From Mucilaginibacter_A sp964251965 (lineage in GTDB: Bacteria > Bacteroidota > Bacteroidia > Sphingobacteriales > Sphingobacteriaceae): a stretch of DNA of 64,000 nucleotides. A model generated the notes under the pieces. It made no database searches. It was not told where the DNA came from and saw nothing but the letters and a program-made list of their open reading frames with translations. This document shows positions 17,552 through 26,028 of this stretch, in pieces; the first letter of the stretch is position 1; every line of letters begins with the position of its first letter. The stretch is taken from positions 209,258 to 273,257 of the forward strand of contig CAXULQ010000005.1 in assembly GCA_964251965.1 (NCBI GenBank). The letters are read 5' to 3'. A program made the translations under genes and the position numbers.

Positions 17552-17821
17552 ATGGAAGTAATCTGCCTTCAAGAAGCGGCATTTTTTGCATTAATAGAAA
17601 AAGTTGTTGAACGCTTAAAAGAAAAAGAAGCCGTAAAAGAAGATAAGTGGATTTCAGGTACTGAAGCAATGGAAATGCTAAGGATCAAAAGTAAAACGAC
17701 GTTACAGAAACTACGGGATGAGGGGAAAATTCGATACAGTCAGCCTGAAAAGAAGATCGTGCTTTATGATGCGGATTCTATAAAGGCGTATTTGGAAGAC
17801 AATACTTATGAAACCTTCTAA
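17552..17821 (+). CDS. Small HTH protein, excisionase-like
   Basis: 89 residues. The N-terminal helix EAAFFALIEKVVERLKEKEA precedes a winged-HTH of the type common in Bacteroidota mobile elements (WISGTEAMEMLRIKSKTT, then LQKLRDEGKIRYSQ and a DADSIKAYL tail). Such proteins act as excisionases or regulators of integrative elements. It is placed just inside a repeat and attachment remnant, as expected for the first gene of an element. Confidence 0.75.
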   Translation: MEVICLQEAAFFALIEKVVERLKEKEAVKEDKWISGTEAMEMLRIKSKTTLQKLRDEGKIRYSQPEKKIVLYDADSIKAYLEDNTYETF

Positions 17822-17898
17822 CTGTAGAAGAAAACTAATAATTCGCAATAATTAAAGATCACAATAACGGATATGCACCAACCTTTGAAACAATAACG

Positions 17899-18272
17899 AT
17901 GGTAACAATTAACATTACAGGCGGTCCAACATTTCAATTTCCATTTCAAGCAGGCATGAATGGACAAACTGCGTTGGAAACAGGCTATAATTCGCCAGCT
18001 AATAATAAGAGCCTAACCTTCTTGCTCCAATATTATGGCAGCCAGTTAGGCTACCTGGTTGATATGATTAATGGCACCTATGATTCCTTCATTTCAACTT
18101 ACACGCCTTATTTTTCTGGGAATTTATAGTAAATGGAGAACCTCAAAATAAAGGAATCGACAATACACCCATTAGCGACGGCGATGTAAGTACGTTCACT
18201 TATACAACTTACGATTCAGAGGCGCATGCAAATACGACTTTGAAAGCAAAGTTTGATGCTAAATCCACTTAG
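17899..18272 (+). pseudogene. Frameshifted DUF4430-like protein
   Basis: The first frame encodes FQAGMNGQTALETGY and YGSQLGYLVDMINGTYDSF and stops after YFSGNL. A shift in the TTTTTCTGGG run lets the reading continue WEFIVNGEPQNKGIDNTPI, then SDGDVSTFTYTTYDSEA, to a TAG. WEFxVNG with a later DGD is the pattern of DUF4430, a cobalamin-carrier-like beta domain. No signal peptide is visible. A single indel explains the break, so a sequencing error should be excluded. Confidence 0.6.
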
Positions 18273-18693
18273 TTAATAATGTTGGTAAGAGTACAAACAA
18301 GGGTATCATGTTCAATTTTTAACACTGTAATTGTTTATTCAAACACCATATCTGGTAGTTACCAAATTCTATCATTTCCTTTAAATGGATTTACGGGAAT
18401 GTTTGTAAAGCGGCAAGGATACTTGATACTTGGAATAACACTCCGCGGCTCTACCAACTAAGCTATAATTCCAGTACGATAAATGTGGAATTAAAGAGAC
18501 TCGAACTTCCGACGCGCGGAATGTATCTTAAATATTTTTCAAATAGATAATGAGCAACAATGGAAAAATATTTACAAAATAAATTACAATTTATCAATTG
18601 CAAAAAAGTGTATCCGAATAATATTACAAGTAAATGTTTCCGAGAAAAACCATTAACTTCATAGAAAGTTTTTTGATAACGAACAGGTAAGAT
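18273..18693. other. Intergenic with permuted tRNA-like sequence
   Basis: Contains the permuted tRNA candidate and little else. A 60-codon frame crossing it has no coding features. AT-rich sequence after the tRNA probably holds the promoter of the zinc-ribbon gene. Confidence 0.4.
18435..18522 (-). tRNA. Circularly permuted tRNA-like sequence, GTT anticodon (Asn?)
   Basis: On the minus strand the tRNA 3' half comes first (18522-18486), then a 13-nt spacer, then the 5' half (18472-18435). Joined in normal order they give a 73-nt tRNA. The acceptor stem is 7/7 (GGAATTA with TAATTCC), the D arm GCTT-AGTTGGTA-GAGC, the anticodon stem 5/5 (GCGGA with TCCGC), the loop GTGTTAT, the variable loop five nt, and the T loop TTCGAGT. 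The T stem is weak: G53-C61 and A-T pair, two are G-U, one is A-C. Both halves contain ATTCC at the break, so the join is seamless. No CCA is encoded after A73. It may be a permuted gene, or the leftover of two tandem tRNAs cut at the anticodon loop. Confidence 0.5.
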
Positions 18694-19776
18694 ATGGATG
18701 AGTTAAACAAATGTGATATCAGAGCTGAAACGAAATTAAGGAATGGTTATCTGAATTGGTGGTGTTTCACCCATTTCGCACCAGCGAGAGGCATGGGCGG
18801 TATAAGACTAAACAGATGTGAAAAAGCCGGATATCCGGAAATAACGGAGGACCAAAAGATCTTTATTAACCTTGAGGAATTTAAAGGTGGCGTTGGAGTT
18901 TGGGGTTCTTTGGAATCTGTATATGACACTAAAAGAGAAGTGCCAGAAAAAGGCGTTCATGTACATTTACGTCGTGAGGTCGACCAACCAAAAGAAGTGG
19001 ATAAAACTTTTAAAGAGGTTTATATTAAAGTTCCGGGCACACTCTTTGAAGAAGATCGATGGCTTAAAATAGATGAGTACATTGCTTGTGCATACACTGT
19101 ATCTGTCTTGTTCAATAGGAAGATCAAAGTTATTTCTTGCAAACATTGCCAAAGGCCACACGTAGATGCCGATTGGTTCGCGGTCCATTATCACAAAAAG
19201 CATTTTTGCACATTTTGTGGGAGAGACTTTATTGATACCGAACCAAGTATTTCAAATCCAATACTTCAACTTCAAAGCGCTTTGAATGATAAGATTGCTG
19301 CAAGAAAATTGATTGCTGCTGATAGAACCCTCAAAGTTCAGCAAAGAGAATATCCAGGAGGTATACAAATTTGGGCATCTAATCCTGCTATCATTTGGAC
19401 AGCGGAAAGACCGGAAGAATTGGGTATACATGTTCATCTGTTTAAAGAGAAAAAGGGCACTCCTGATTCAGATGATACTTATGGAATAGTAGAGATTGAT
19501 GGGATTAATTTGGACGCGACAATGGTAAGGATCTACATGGTACAAAAATCTTTTTCTTTTCTAAACAGATATATAATCTCATTAAATTGTCCTAACTGCT
19601 TGCTCGATCATTTCGATCAAGATGAAAATGCTTTTAAGCCGCACAAGAACCACATCTGTGAGCATTGTGGACATACTTTTCAGGATAAAACACGTTATAT
19701 GGGCGTCGTAAGCAATCCAATTTTTGCCAAAATAGAAAAGCTAAGTGCAATTCATAAATTACTAAATTATAACTGA
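18694..19776 (+). CDS. Twin zinc-ribbon protein of unknown function
   Basis: 360 residues made of two similar halves. Each half has a beta-rich part ending in HVHL (GVHVHLRRE near 90, GIHVHLFKE near 248), followed by a CxxC...CxxC zinc ribbon: CKHCQRPHVD to CTFCGRDF, and CPNCLLDHFD to CEHCGHTF. Conserved His between the Cys pairs may also bind metal. Each ribbon is followed by SNPI. There is no signal peptide or membrane helix. The family is not recognised; the duplication and paired ribbons suggest nucleic-acid or protein binding. It stands alone between a tRNA-like sequence and an operon on the other strand. Confidence 0.75.
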   Translation: MDELNKCDIRAETKLRNGYLNWWCFTHFAPARGMGGIRLNRCEKAGYPEITEDQKIFINLEEFKGGVGVWGSLESVYDTKREVPEKGVHVHLRREVDQPKEVDKTFKEVYIKVPGTLFEEDRWLKIDEYIACAYTVSVLFNRKIKVISCKHCQRPHVDADWFAVHYHKKHFCTFCGRDFIDTEPSISNPILQLQSALNDKIAARKLIAADRTLKVQQREYPGGIQIWASNPAIIWTAERPEELGIHVHLFKEKKGTPDSDDTYGIVEIDGINLDATMVRIYMVQKSFSFLNRYIISLNCPNCLLDHFDQDENAFKPHKNHICEHCGHTFQDKTRYMGVVSNPIFAKIEKLSAIHKLLNYN

Positions 19777-20034
19777 AGCTAAAGCTGTAAAATATGAAAC
19801 ATACAATTGGTTGCTGAAAAGGGAATTAAATGAAGTAAATATTTCACCGTTTGTTTAGGACATCTTTTGAACTTTTGGGTGGCGACAATACTGATGCGCA
19901 AAGTAAAAAGAACCGTTTAGCACATCCAGGAGCCTGCGTTTTAATATTAATGGAATTAATTTAAATTTCAAAGGGGTAGGACGGCGGACCGAATAATACT
20001 CTAACTTTGAAGATAACAAAGCATTAGACGAGAA

Positions 20035-20532
20035 TTATTTGCAAAAATAATCTTCGTCTAATGCTTTTGGAAGAAAGCCCCCTTTCATTTTCATTTCTTT
20101 GTAAGCGTACAAAGCGCCCAAGCAGCTAATCTTTCCTGCAAGCACCAACGAGCGTAATAAATAAAGTGAGCCAATTACTTTTTCCTCGCCTAACTCCTTT
20201 ATAGCACTTTTTCTGGCTTTATAATCATCGCTACATATATAAAAGCCTCTTTTATTAATGCAAATAGCAATACACTCAGTTTCGCCTAAACCCAGTCCAA
20301 ACCTATTTCTCAAAGTAACTATTTGTGAAAGGGCCATGTCCGTGTCAATAACCTGAATTACACTTTTTTGTATTAGTCCATCTAATATAGTCTTTTGTAC
20401 TGTCTCCAGGATTTCTGTCTCTTTGATTAGTTTACCTATATATAAGGTGTGAACAGGCATTGCACATACTACATCTAAATAGTCACCATTAATCATGTTT
20501 ATAATCGAGCTACTATCAAGTACTATGTCCAT
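20035..20532 (-). CDS. PIN-like nuclease (COG2405 type)
   Basis: 165 residues. The PIN-domain acidic residues are visible: D6 in IVLDSSSII, E84/E86 in GLGETECIAI and D102/D103 in YICSDDYKA. PIN proteins are Mg-dependent RNases and usually toxins or regulators. The start overlaps the end of the Xre-ImmA gene by 10 nt, so both are made together. Pairing of a PIN-like protein with an Xre-ImmA/IrrE protein is a known toxin-antitoxin-like arrangement, where the HTH-peptidase protein is the antitoxin or switch. Confidence 0.75.
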   Translation of the reverse strand: MDIVLDSSSIINMINGDYLDVVCAMPVHTLYIGKLIKETEILETVQKTILDGLIQKSVIQVIDTDMALSQIVTLRNRFGLGLGETECIAICINKRGFYICSDDYKARKSAIKELGEEKVIGSLYLLRSLVLAGKISCLGALYAYKEMKMKGGFLPKALDEDYFCK

Positions 20533-21644
20533 TCAGTTAGAGCATTGTACTGAAATAATTCAGAAGTGGTGATACCAAGTAGTTCAGCCGCTCTACCTAA
20601 TGACATTTTACCCGAGTTAATTTTGTTGACGACTGGCTTTAAAAGATTTGATGACACTTTTGGAAAATAAATTTCTGGACGACCTGGCAATTGTAATTGC
20701 TCTGCCCGTTTTTCAGGCCCGCCAAATTCTTTTTTTAAACTTTCATATAACCCAACTGCTCCACCTCGTGGCAAAATTCCAAGATTTTCACAACGTAAAG
20801 CTGCAGCTTCGAAACTTACTCCATAAATTCTACTTAGATAGAGTAATTCGATTTCACCAAAGTAATCAGGTGTTAGCTTTAAGCTTCGTCTTAAAACTTG
20901 TAAAGTTTGAGCTACACCCTCCTGGGGTAACAATATTTCAGAAGCAAAAGCATGGGCAAAACTTTCTTCACCATTATTTTTTTGGTTGTAGTTGAAAGAA
21001 TTTACGTCTAAGGTTGCGAAGTTATTTGAGTCACGGTGGTGCGCAATAATGTGTCCTAATTCATGAGCCAAAGTAAACATCATCCTTGGTTTAAAGCGGG
21101 GAGAAATAAGGATGAATGGAATCCCATTTATAACAGCGGACGCACCATCAACTTGGTTACCTAATTCTACAGTTAGCAAAATACAATTTAGCTGGTTCGA
21201 AATGATTTCCGGCAAAGTCAGGATTGGAGATAGGAAGTCAGAGTTATAAAAACGCTGCCGAAAAATAGTTGAAAGCTTTAAAACTTCCTCATAAGTATTT
21301 TCCACGATAGGGAAACTATTAATAACACTCATGTTAGGCAACTGCCCTTCAAGTAAGGAAAGCGCGTTCGAGATTATATAAGAAACCCTATCTATGATAC
21401 TAGAAGCTAAAGACTCCGGCTTCTTACGGAATAAGGCTTCAACAGACTGATAAGTTTCACTATTCGAAATTAAAAAATCTAACGGAACCTTAAGAGCGTT
21501 GGCTATCAAGGTAAGGTCTCCAATACTAGGGTCAACGTTCTCCGAAAGGATAGATTGTAGTTTGAGTAAAGGTATAGTAGAGCGTTTAGATAGTTCTTCC
21601 GCTGGGATATTAAACTTTAATATATTGTTAACAACAGTTTGCAT
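20523..21644 (-). CDS. Xre HTH plus ImmA/IrrE metallopeptidase
   Basis: 373 residues. The N-terminal 65 residues form an HTH of the Xre type (FNIPAEELSKRSTIPLLKLQ, then IGDLTLIANALKVPLDFLI). The central domain is an ImmA/IrrE-type zincin with HELGH at 194-198 and a downstream acidic region (ESFAHAFASEILLP) supplying the third ligand. The C-terminal helices end in an AAELLGI motif. Such proteins sense stress or phage signals and cleave or release a repressor. Middle gene of a tight three-gene operon: 3 bp after the Nmad2-like gene and overlapping the PIN gene. Confidence 0.85.
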   Translation of the reverse strand: MQTVVNNILKFNIPAEELSKRSTIPLLKLQSILSENVDPSIGDLTLIANALKVPLDFLISNSETYQSVEALFRKKPESLASSIIDRVSYIISNALSLLEGQLPNMSVINSFPIVENTYEEVLKLSTIFRQRFYNSDFLSPILTLPEIISNQLNCILLTVELGNQVDGASAVINGIPFILISPRFKPRMMFTLAHELGHIIAHHRDSNNFATLDVNSFNYNQKNNGEESFAHAFASEILLPQEGVAQTLQVLRRSLKLTPDYFGEIELLYLSRIYGVSFEAAALRCENLGILPRGGAVGLYESLKKEFGGPEKRAEQLQLPGRPEIYFPKVSSNLLKPVVNKINSGKMSLGRAAELLGITTSELFQYNALTEWT

Positions 21645-21647
21645 TAA

Positions 21648-22211
21648 CTAAATAGCCTTAATTTTTTTCATCCAGACAAGCAAGTTATCGATTTGCTGTT
21701 CATCTAACTTACTACAACGACCAATAATTTTATGCACCTTGTCTTCCTGTTTGCCAAATATATTGTTTAAGATATCTATAGTCTCGTTTTTAGCAACTTT
21801 TATTTGTTCTGTCGTTTCAAAGAAAATCGGGTCTTTTCCTATTAAATAATTTTCTATTCGACGCTCATGGTTGGTGTGATAGTCAAAGTCCAGGTGTTCT
21901 CCTGAGCTGTCAACAATTATGTTTCCATGAAAAGTCCCATCTTCATCTTTCTGCATACGGTTTTCGGGAAAACGATTATAGGCCGCCAAAGCATTTATTT
22001 TATCATCAACAGCAAACGCACCGACTATGTGCGGCTTAATATTAGCAACACGTCCACTTATTGCAAAAATATAATCCCCTCTTTCTACTCTGCGCCTAAT
22101 ATCCGGCCTGCAAGCGCCCATAGTTGGAACATCTTTGTAAATAGGATCAGTCATCTCCCAGCCGGTACTTGGATCGGCTCCTTCATACATACGATAGATA
22201 TATCCTTTCAT
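21648..22211 (-). CDS. Nmad2-like protein (nucleotide-modification-associated)
   Basis: 187 residues. The N-terminal part (KGYIYRMYEGADPSTGWE, then CRPDIRRRVERGDYIFAISG) resembles the Nmad2 domain, which was named from gene neighbourhoods of modified-nucleotide pathways. A conserved CRPxIR and GDYIF core is visible; the C-terminal 50 residues are helical and charged. It is the first gene of the operon with the HTH-peptidase and PIN genes. A role in recognising modified nucleotides or DNA, with the PIN protein as effector, is inference. Confidence 0.55.
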   Translation of the reverse strand: MKGYIYRMYEGADPSTGWEMTDPIYKDVPTMGACRPDIRRRVERGDYIFAISGRVANIKPHIVGAFAVDDKINALAAYNRFPENRMQKDEDGTFHGNIIVDSSGEHLDFDYHTNHERRIENYLIGKDPIFFETTEQIKVAKNETIDILNNIFGKQEDKVHKIIGRCSKLDEQQIDNLLVWMKKIKAI

Positions 22212-22470
22212 TAATTTAGAAATTTCATTTACAGACAGTTATACACTCAAAAATACTAAAAAATTTAGGACTAATAAACATTTCGAGAGTTTTATTTTTT
22301 GTGTAGAGACTTTGAGTACCTACTTTAAAAAATATGCAAAGAATATCAGAAATTGGAGTAGACAAAATGCCTTTTGGTTATAGCTGACCAAAATTCGACT
22401 TCCAAGTACAATCATGACTTCGGTAGTTATTAAACAAATTGCTACTTTTAAATAATTTTAAGCCATAGCA

Positions 22471-22854
22471 ATGGAAGAAGAAAAAGACCCCGCACCCGAA
22501 TATTTAAAAGGCTTTAATACTGGTTATATGCTTAGCAAAAAAGAACCAGAACTATTAAGCAGCATCCTTGCAACGGAAAACAATTGGAGTTCATATGTGG
22601 AAGGTATTCGTGCCGGGCAAAAGGAATATCTCAAAGAATTTGCTTTAAACAAACTGCAATCCAAAACGGATTACCAAAAGCCAGATTCACAAAAAGCGTT
22701 CAACCTTTCTTACACGCTTGCAAAATACGATCTAAAGCTTTCGGATCAGTTAGCCACTGTTAGCGGCAATAGTCCAACGCTTGAAAGTTTCCAGGATGGA
22801 CGGAAACAGCTATTAGCAGAGCAAGGGACTGGCAGAAATGCCTTCATTCCTTAA
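22471..22854 (+). CDS. Small helical protein of mobile element
   Basis: 127 residues, charged and helical, no signal peptide. It contains two similar halves: EYLKGFNTGYMLSKKEPELL with GIRAGQKEYL, and KAFNLSYTLAKYDLKLSDQL with FQDGRKQLL. Each half reads as FN-Y-L-K then a G-Q/R-K element, suggesting an internal duplication. The function is unknown. A 29-codon frame overlaps its end. It begins the mobilisation module. Confidence 0.6.
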   Translation: MEEEKDPAPEYLKGFNTGYMLSKKEPELLSSILATENNWSSYVEGIRAGQKEYLKEFALNKLQSKTDYQKPDSQKAFNLSYTLAKYDLKLSDQLATVSGNSPTLESFQDGRKQLLAEQGTGRNAFIP

Positions 22855-22927
22855 AAATGACCCCTTCGCGAAACAGGACAAGCTTCCTGGCCAGGACAAA
22901 GACAAGGACATAGAACCGGAACTGTAA
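22838..22927 (+). CDS. Overlapping 29-residue small protein
   Basis: The start codon lies inside the end of the previous gene, in another frame. The product is MPSFLKNDPFAKQDKLPGQD followed by an acidic tail with KDKD and EPEL. Its composition is coding-like and translational coupling is plausible, but no homologue is recognised. Confidence 0.35.
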   Translation: MPSFLKNDPFAKQDKLPGQDKDKDIEPEL

Positions 22928-22942
22928 ACGCGTTTTTTTCCT

Positions 22943-23605
22943 TTATTCTTTATCTAAGTCTGGTTTTTCTCTCTCTTTGGCATCAATTAAGCTTTCATAA
23001 GTTATTTCCGCTTTTTCTTTGGACTGGGTTAAACTTTCTTCTGTTATTTCTTTTTTTTCGGGATAGCGAAGCTGCTTGAGAAAGCGGTCGCCGATTTTTT
23101 CAACATCATACTTAGGTGCATGGATTTTACTTTCATGTTCCTTTAAAGGGGGTGGCAAGGTTCCATACTGGGTGTAGTGCACCGAAGCCATGTAATCAAA
23201 GGATTTGGCAAACGGCTTTTCCTGTTGCTGGCTGGTTTTCAGATCCCGCCTGTCCACGTTCTTGTATGGGTTTTCCTCTAACTGATAAGCAACAATTTCC
23301 CTCACTTTGGCGGCCTGTTCAGGGGTGGCGAATTTCAGCCTGTTGTCTATGCTGGACTTATATTCTTTTATGACCTGCTGCTTGTCCCTTTCCAATTCTT
23401 CGCGCCTGGAAAGCTGTTTGCCGCGGTCGTTGGTTTTATAATCGCCGGGCGGTTTAAAGTTTAGCCGATGGTTGCGGTCTTGGGGCAGGTTAGCGACGCG
23501 CTGGTCAATCTCCTGTAGCTTGCCTTGTGTCACCCGTAATGAATCTTCCAAATAGCTATACTCCGGCGGGAACACCGTTCTTGGCTTTTCTTTTTCGTCC
23601 ATCAC
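22943..23605 (-). CDS. Charged, partly disordered mobile-element protein
   Basis: 220 residues, very rich in Lys, Glu, Gln and Arg, with a predicted coiled coil (SLRVTQGKLQEIDQRVANL, then REELERDKQQVIKEYKSS). A central segment, KSFDYMASVHYTQYGTLPPP, is the most ordered-looking part. The C-terminal 45 residues contain two similar ESLxxxKE units. No domain is recognised. It is convergent with the small helical gene and divergent from the next; a structural or DNA-processing role in the element is only a guess. Confidence 0.6.
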   Translation of the reverse strand: MMDEKEKPRTVFPPEYSYLEDSLRVTQGKLQEIDQRVANLPQDRNHRLNFKPPGDYKTNDRGKQLSRREELERDKQQVIKEYKSSIDNRLKFATPEQAAKVREIVAYQLEENPYKNVDRRDLKTSQQQEKPFAKSFDYMASVHYTQYGTLPPPLKEHESKIHAPKYDVEKIGDRFLKQLRYPEKKEITEESLTQSKEKAEITYESLIDAKEREKPDLDKE

Positions 23606-23687
23606 CTAAAATTTTATTGCTTTAATAATTGGTTATGCTAATATAAATAATTGTCGTTAACTGTGTTATTACCGATCGGAATATTTC

Positions 23688-24362
23688 ATGTGGACGAAAG
23701 AAGATGACCGCCGTGTTATCGACGATGTATTCGGCGGGGATGTGCAACAATACGCAGCGGAACTGCACGAAGGCAGAAGAAAAACCCTGAAATGGGATGA
23801 CATCCTTGCAGCCTCTACGATCCTGCCGGAACTGGAACTAACGGCGCAGGAATTGATCAAGGAACTGCTGGGCTACTTACCGCCCGTTACGCTGACCTTG
23901 CAACAGGAACCCTTCATCCGCGCCTTGCTACATCATTACCGAAGCGGCGGCCTTTCCTTTGATGAACTGGTTGTCCAGGCCGAACAACACATTAAGTCGA
24001 TCCGCAATGCTGAACTGTCCGATAATAGTTGCCTGACTTATGAACGGGAACTGTACCGGAAGTATTTCGATTACCTGCCCGAACTTGCCTCAAAAGTCAA
24101 AGATCGACTGACCGGATTTTTAGGTTATGAACCGGCACTGGAACATTCCCTGGTTGCCGAAATACACCTTCGCGATGCCTTGTTGCACGACAAATTTTTC
24201 TTTCCAGAAACATTAACAAGAACGGATATCCAGGCCATCACACTGATCAAATACCGCGAAGTAATGCTTGCAAACGGTAAGGAGGCCGCGGATGCCTCGC
24301 CGCTGATAGCAATGGATTTAATTGCAGGGCAACGCCTAACGAAGCAAAACAGCAACACCTGA
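23688..24362 (+). CDS. Helical protein of mobilisation module, unknown
   Basis: 224 residues, mostly helical, no membrane segment. Recognisable stretches include KWDDILAASTILPELELTAQ, HHYRSGGLSFDELVVQAEQH and LTYERELYRKYFDYLPELA. No known family is recognised. It is about 110 bp before the coupling-protein gene on the same strand and shares its GC-rich codon use, so it probably belongs to the transfer module. Confidence 0.65.
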   Translation: MWTKEDDRRVIDDVFGGDVQQYAAELHEGRRKTLKWDDILAASTILPELELTAQELIKELLGYLPPVTLTLQQEPFIRALLHHYRSGGLSFDELVVQAEQHIKSIRNAELSDNSCLTYERELYRKYFDYLPELASKVKDRLTGFLGYEPALEHSLVAEIHLRDALLHDKFFFPETLTRTDIQAITLIKYREVMLANGKEAADASPLIAMDLIAGQRLTKQNSNT

Positions 24363-24473
24363 AAAATGTGGAAAATTTAAATAAAAATATTTTCTTCTTG
24401 GTATAAATATTTTCAAATAAAAATATATTTTTGGTTTACCTAACGCTACCTAAACCAAATCAACAGTAATTAA

Positions 24474-25997
24474 ATGGCCGTCTTTGACCTGGATACGCCG
24501 CTTATTGAGTTTGTTTCCGAAGGGCAAAAGTCCTGGTGGACGATGCGACACGCTTTTGAAGGCGTGCAAATTTTTGGCGGAATCGGGTCGGGTAAAACCT
24601 CCGGTTCTGGCCGAATGCTGGCCCTTAAATATCTTGCGGGTGGTTTTGGCGGGTTGGTACTGACTGTTAAACCCGACGAAAAAGCAGCCTGGACGGAATA
24701 TTGCCGTCTGGCCGGTCGCAGCCAGGACTTGCTTGTAATTGAACCGGGCGGAAAATACAGTTTCAATTTTCTGGAATACGAAGCCACGAAATCAGAATCG
24801 GGCGAAGCCATCACCGAAAACATCGTTGAGGTTCTAAAAACAGTCATTCAGGCCGGGGAAGAAAAAGACAGTGGTCAAAGTGATGACGCTTTCTGGCAAT
24901 CCGCTTTGGATATGCTGATTTTCCATGTAATTGATCTTTGCCGGATGGCATACGGCTCCCTGTCCGTAGAAAAGATGTATGATATTGTGCAGTCTTTGCC
25001 AAAAGCGGAAGAAACGGCAAAGCCACCAAATGACAAAGAAGCGGCGGAACCGGAAGTAAAGGCATTTGAACGAGCCTACAAACTCGCCCATGCAAAGCTA
25101 ACTGAACAAGTCAAAAACTGGCAACAGCATTTGTCGGGCGCGGAACTGGAAGCTTTGGGCAAAGAACTGGATTTCAATGAAGCAGTAACGGATGCGCTAC
25201 CAGATGCCCGGCTGTTCAAATACTTCCACGAATTTTTCTTTGAAAGCTTTAAGAACCTGAGCCAGAAAACACGGTCGATCATTGAGTTTATCTTTTCCGG
25301 CTTTATGTTCCGGCTGCTTCGCGAACCGGTGTATTCCCTGTTCTGCAAAAACCAATCGAACATCACACCGGAAGATAGTTTAAAGGGTAAAATAATCCTG
25401 ATTAATTTGCCCGTGAAGAAATACCACAAGGTAGGCCGGGATTGCCAAATCCTGTTTAAATATATCTGGCAACGGGCAATGGAAAAAAGGCAGGTTAATT
25501 CTCAATCTACGCCGGTGTTTCTTTGGGCCGACGAAGCGCAAAATTTCCTGCATGAGCATGATAGCGATTACCAAGCCACCGCGCGCAGCAGCCGGATTTC
25601 GACGGTGTACATCACGCAGAACCTGCCGAACTACTATGCAGCGATGGGCGGGGCAAAAGCGGATTATCGGGTCAAAAGCTTTTTAGGCACACTTGGCACG
25701 AAGATATTCCATGCGAATGCGGATATCGAAACCAATAAGTACGCTTCGGAACTGATCGGCGATGCGCTTTTCTACGATCCGTCAAGGTCGGTTACGGTAG
25801 CAGAAAAGTTTTCGCAAAGTGATAGCGTTTCACTGAAAATAGACCGGCAAGTAAGGCCGGAAGAATTTGTAGGGTTAAAGACCGGTGGGGCAAGGAACGG
25901 TTACAAGGTGGACGGTTACTTTCATAAGCAGGGCGATATGTTGTTTGACAATAAAAGCTTTAAGCGGATGCGTTTCGATCAGAATTTTTTACCCTAA
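24474..25997 (+). CDS. Type IV coupling protein (TraD/TraG/VirD4-like ATPase)
   Basis: 507 residues. A P-loop lies at 35-42 (GGIGSGKTSG) and a Walker B near 346 (VFLWADEAQNFL), with LYITQNLPNYYAAMG-like sensor sequence after it. This fits the FtsK/HerA-like hexameric pump that delivers the relaxase-DNA complex to the transfer channel. The usual N-terminal membrane helices are missing, so it begins almost at the ATPase core; the 4TM protein encoded 31 bp downstream may anchor it. A long charged insertion (EKAEETAKPPNDKEAAEPE-like) lies near residue 180. Confidence 0.88.
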   Translation: MAVFDLDTPLIEFVSEGQKSWWTMRHAFEGVQIFGGIGSGKTSGSGRMLALKYLAGGFGGLVLTVKPDEKAAWTEYCRLAGRSQDLLVIEPGGKYSFNFLEYEATKSESGEAITENIVEVLKTVIQAGEEKDSGQSDDAFWQSALDMLIFHVIDLCRMAYGSLSVEKMYDIVQSLPKAEETAKPPNDKEAAEPEVKAFERAYKLAHAKLTEQVKNWQQHLSGAELEALGKELDFNEAVTDALPDARLFKYFHEFFFESFKNLSQKTRSIIEFIFSGFMFRLLREPVYSLFCKNQSNITPEDSLKGKIILINLPVKKYHKVGRDCQILFKYIWQRAMEKRQVNSQSTPVFLWADEAQNFLHEHDSDYQATARSSRISTVYITQNLPNYYAAMGGAKADYRVKSFLGTLGTKIFHANADIETNKYASELIGDALFYDPSRSVTVAEKFSQSDSVSLKIDRQVRPEEFVGLKTGGARNGYKVDGYFHKQGDMLFDNKSFKRMRFDQNFLP

Positions 25998-26028
25998 ACC
26001 ATAAGTTTTAACCCTTAAATCTATCTTC

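Noticed and set aside
17376..17669. 97-codon minus-strand frame
   Set aside because: It overlaps the start of the HTH gene and the upstream boundary region; its Leu-rich product reflects the antisense of AT-rich DNA.
18279..18461. 60-codon plus-strand frame
   Set aside because: It crosses the permuted tRNA-like sequence, has no ribosome site or domain, and its composition is not protein-like.
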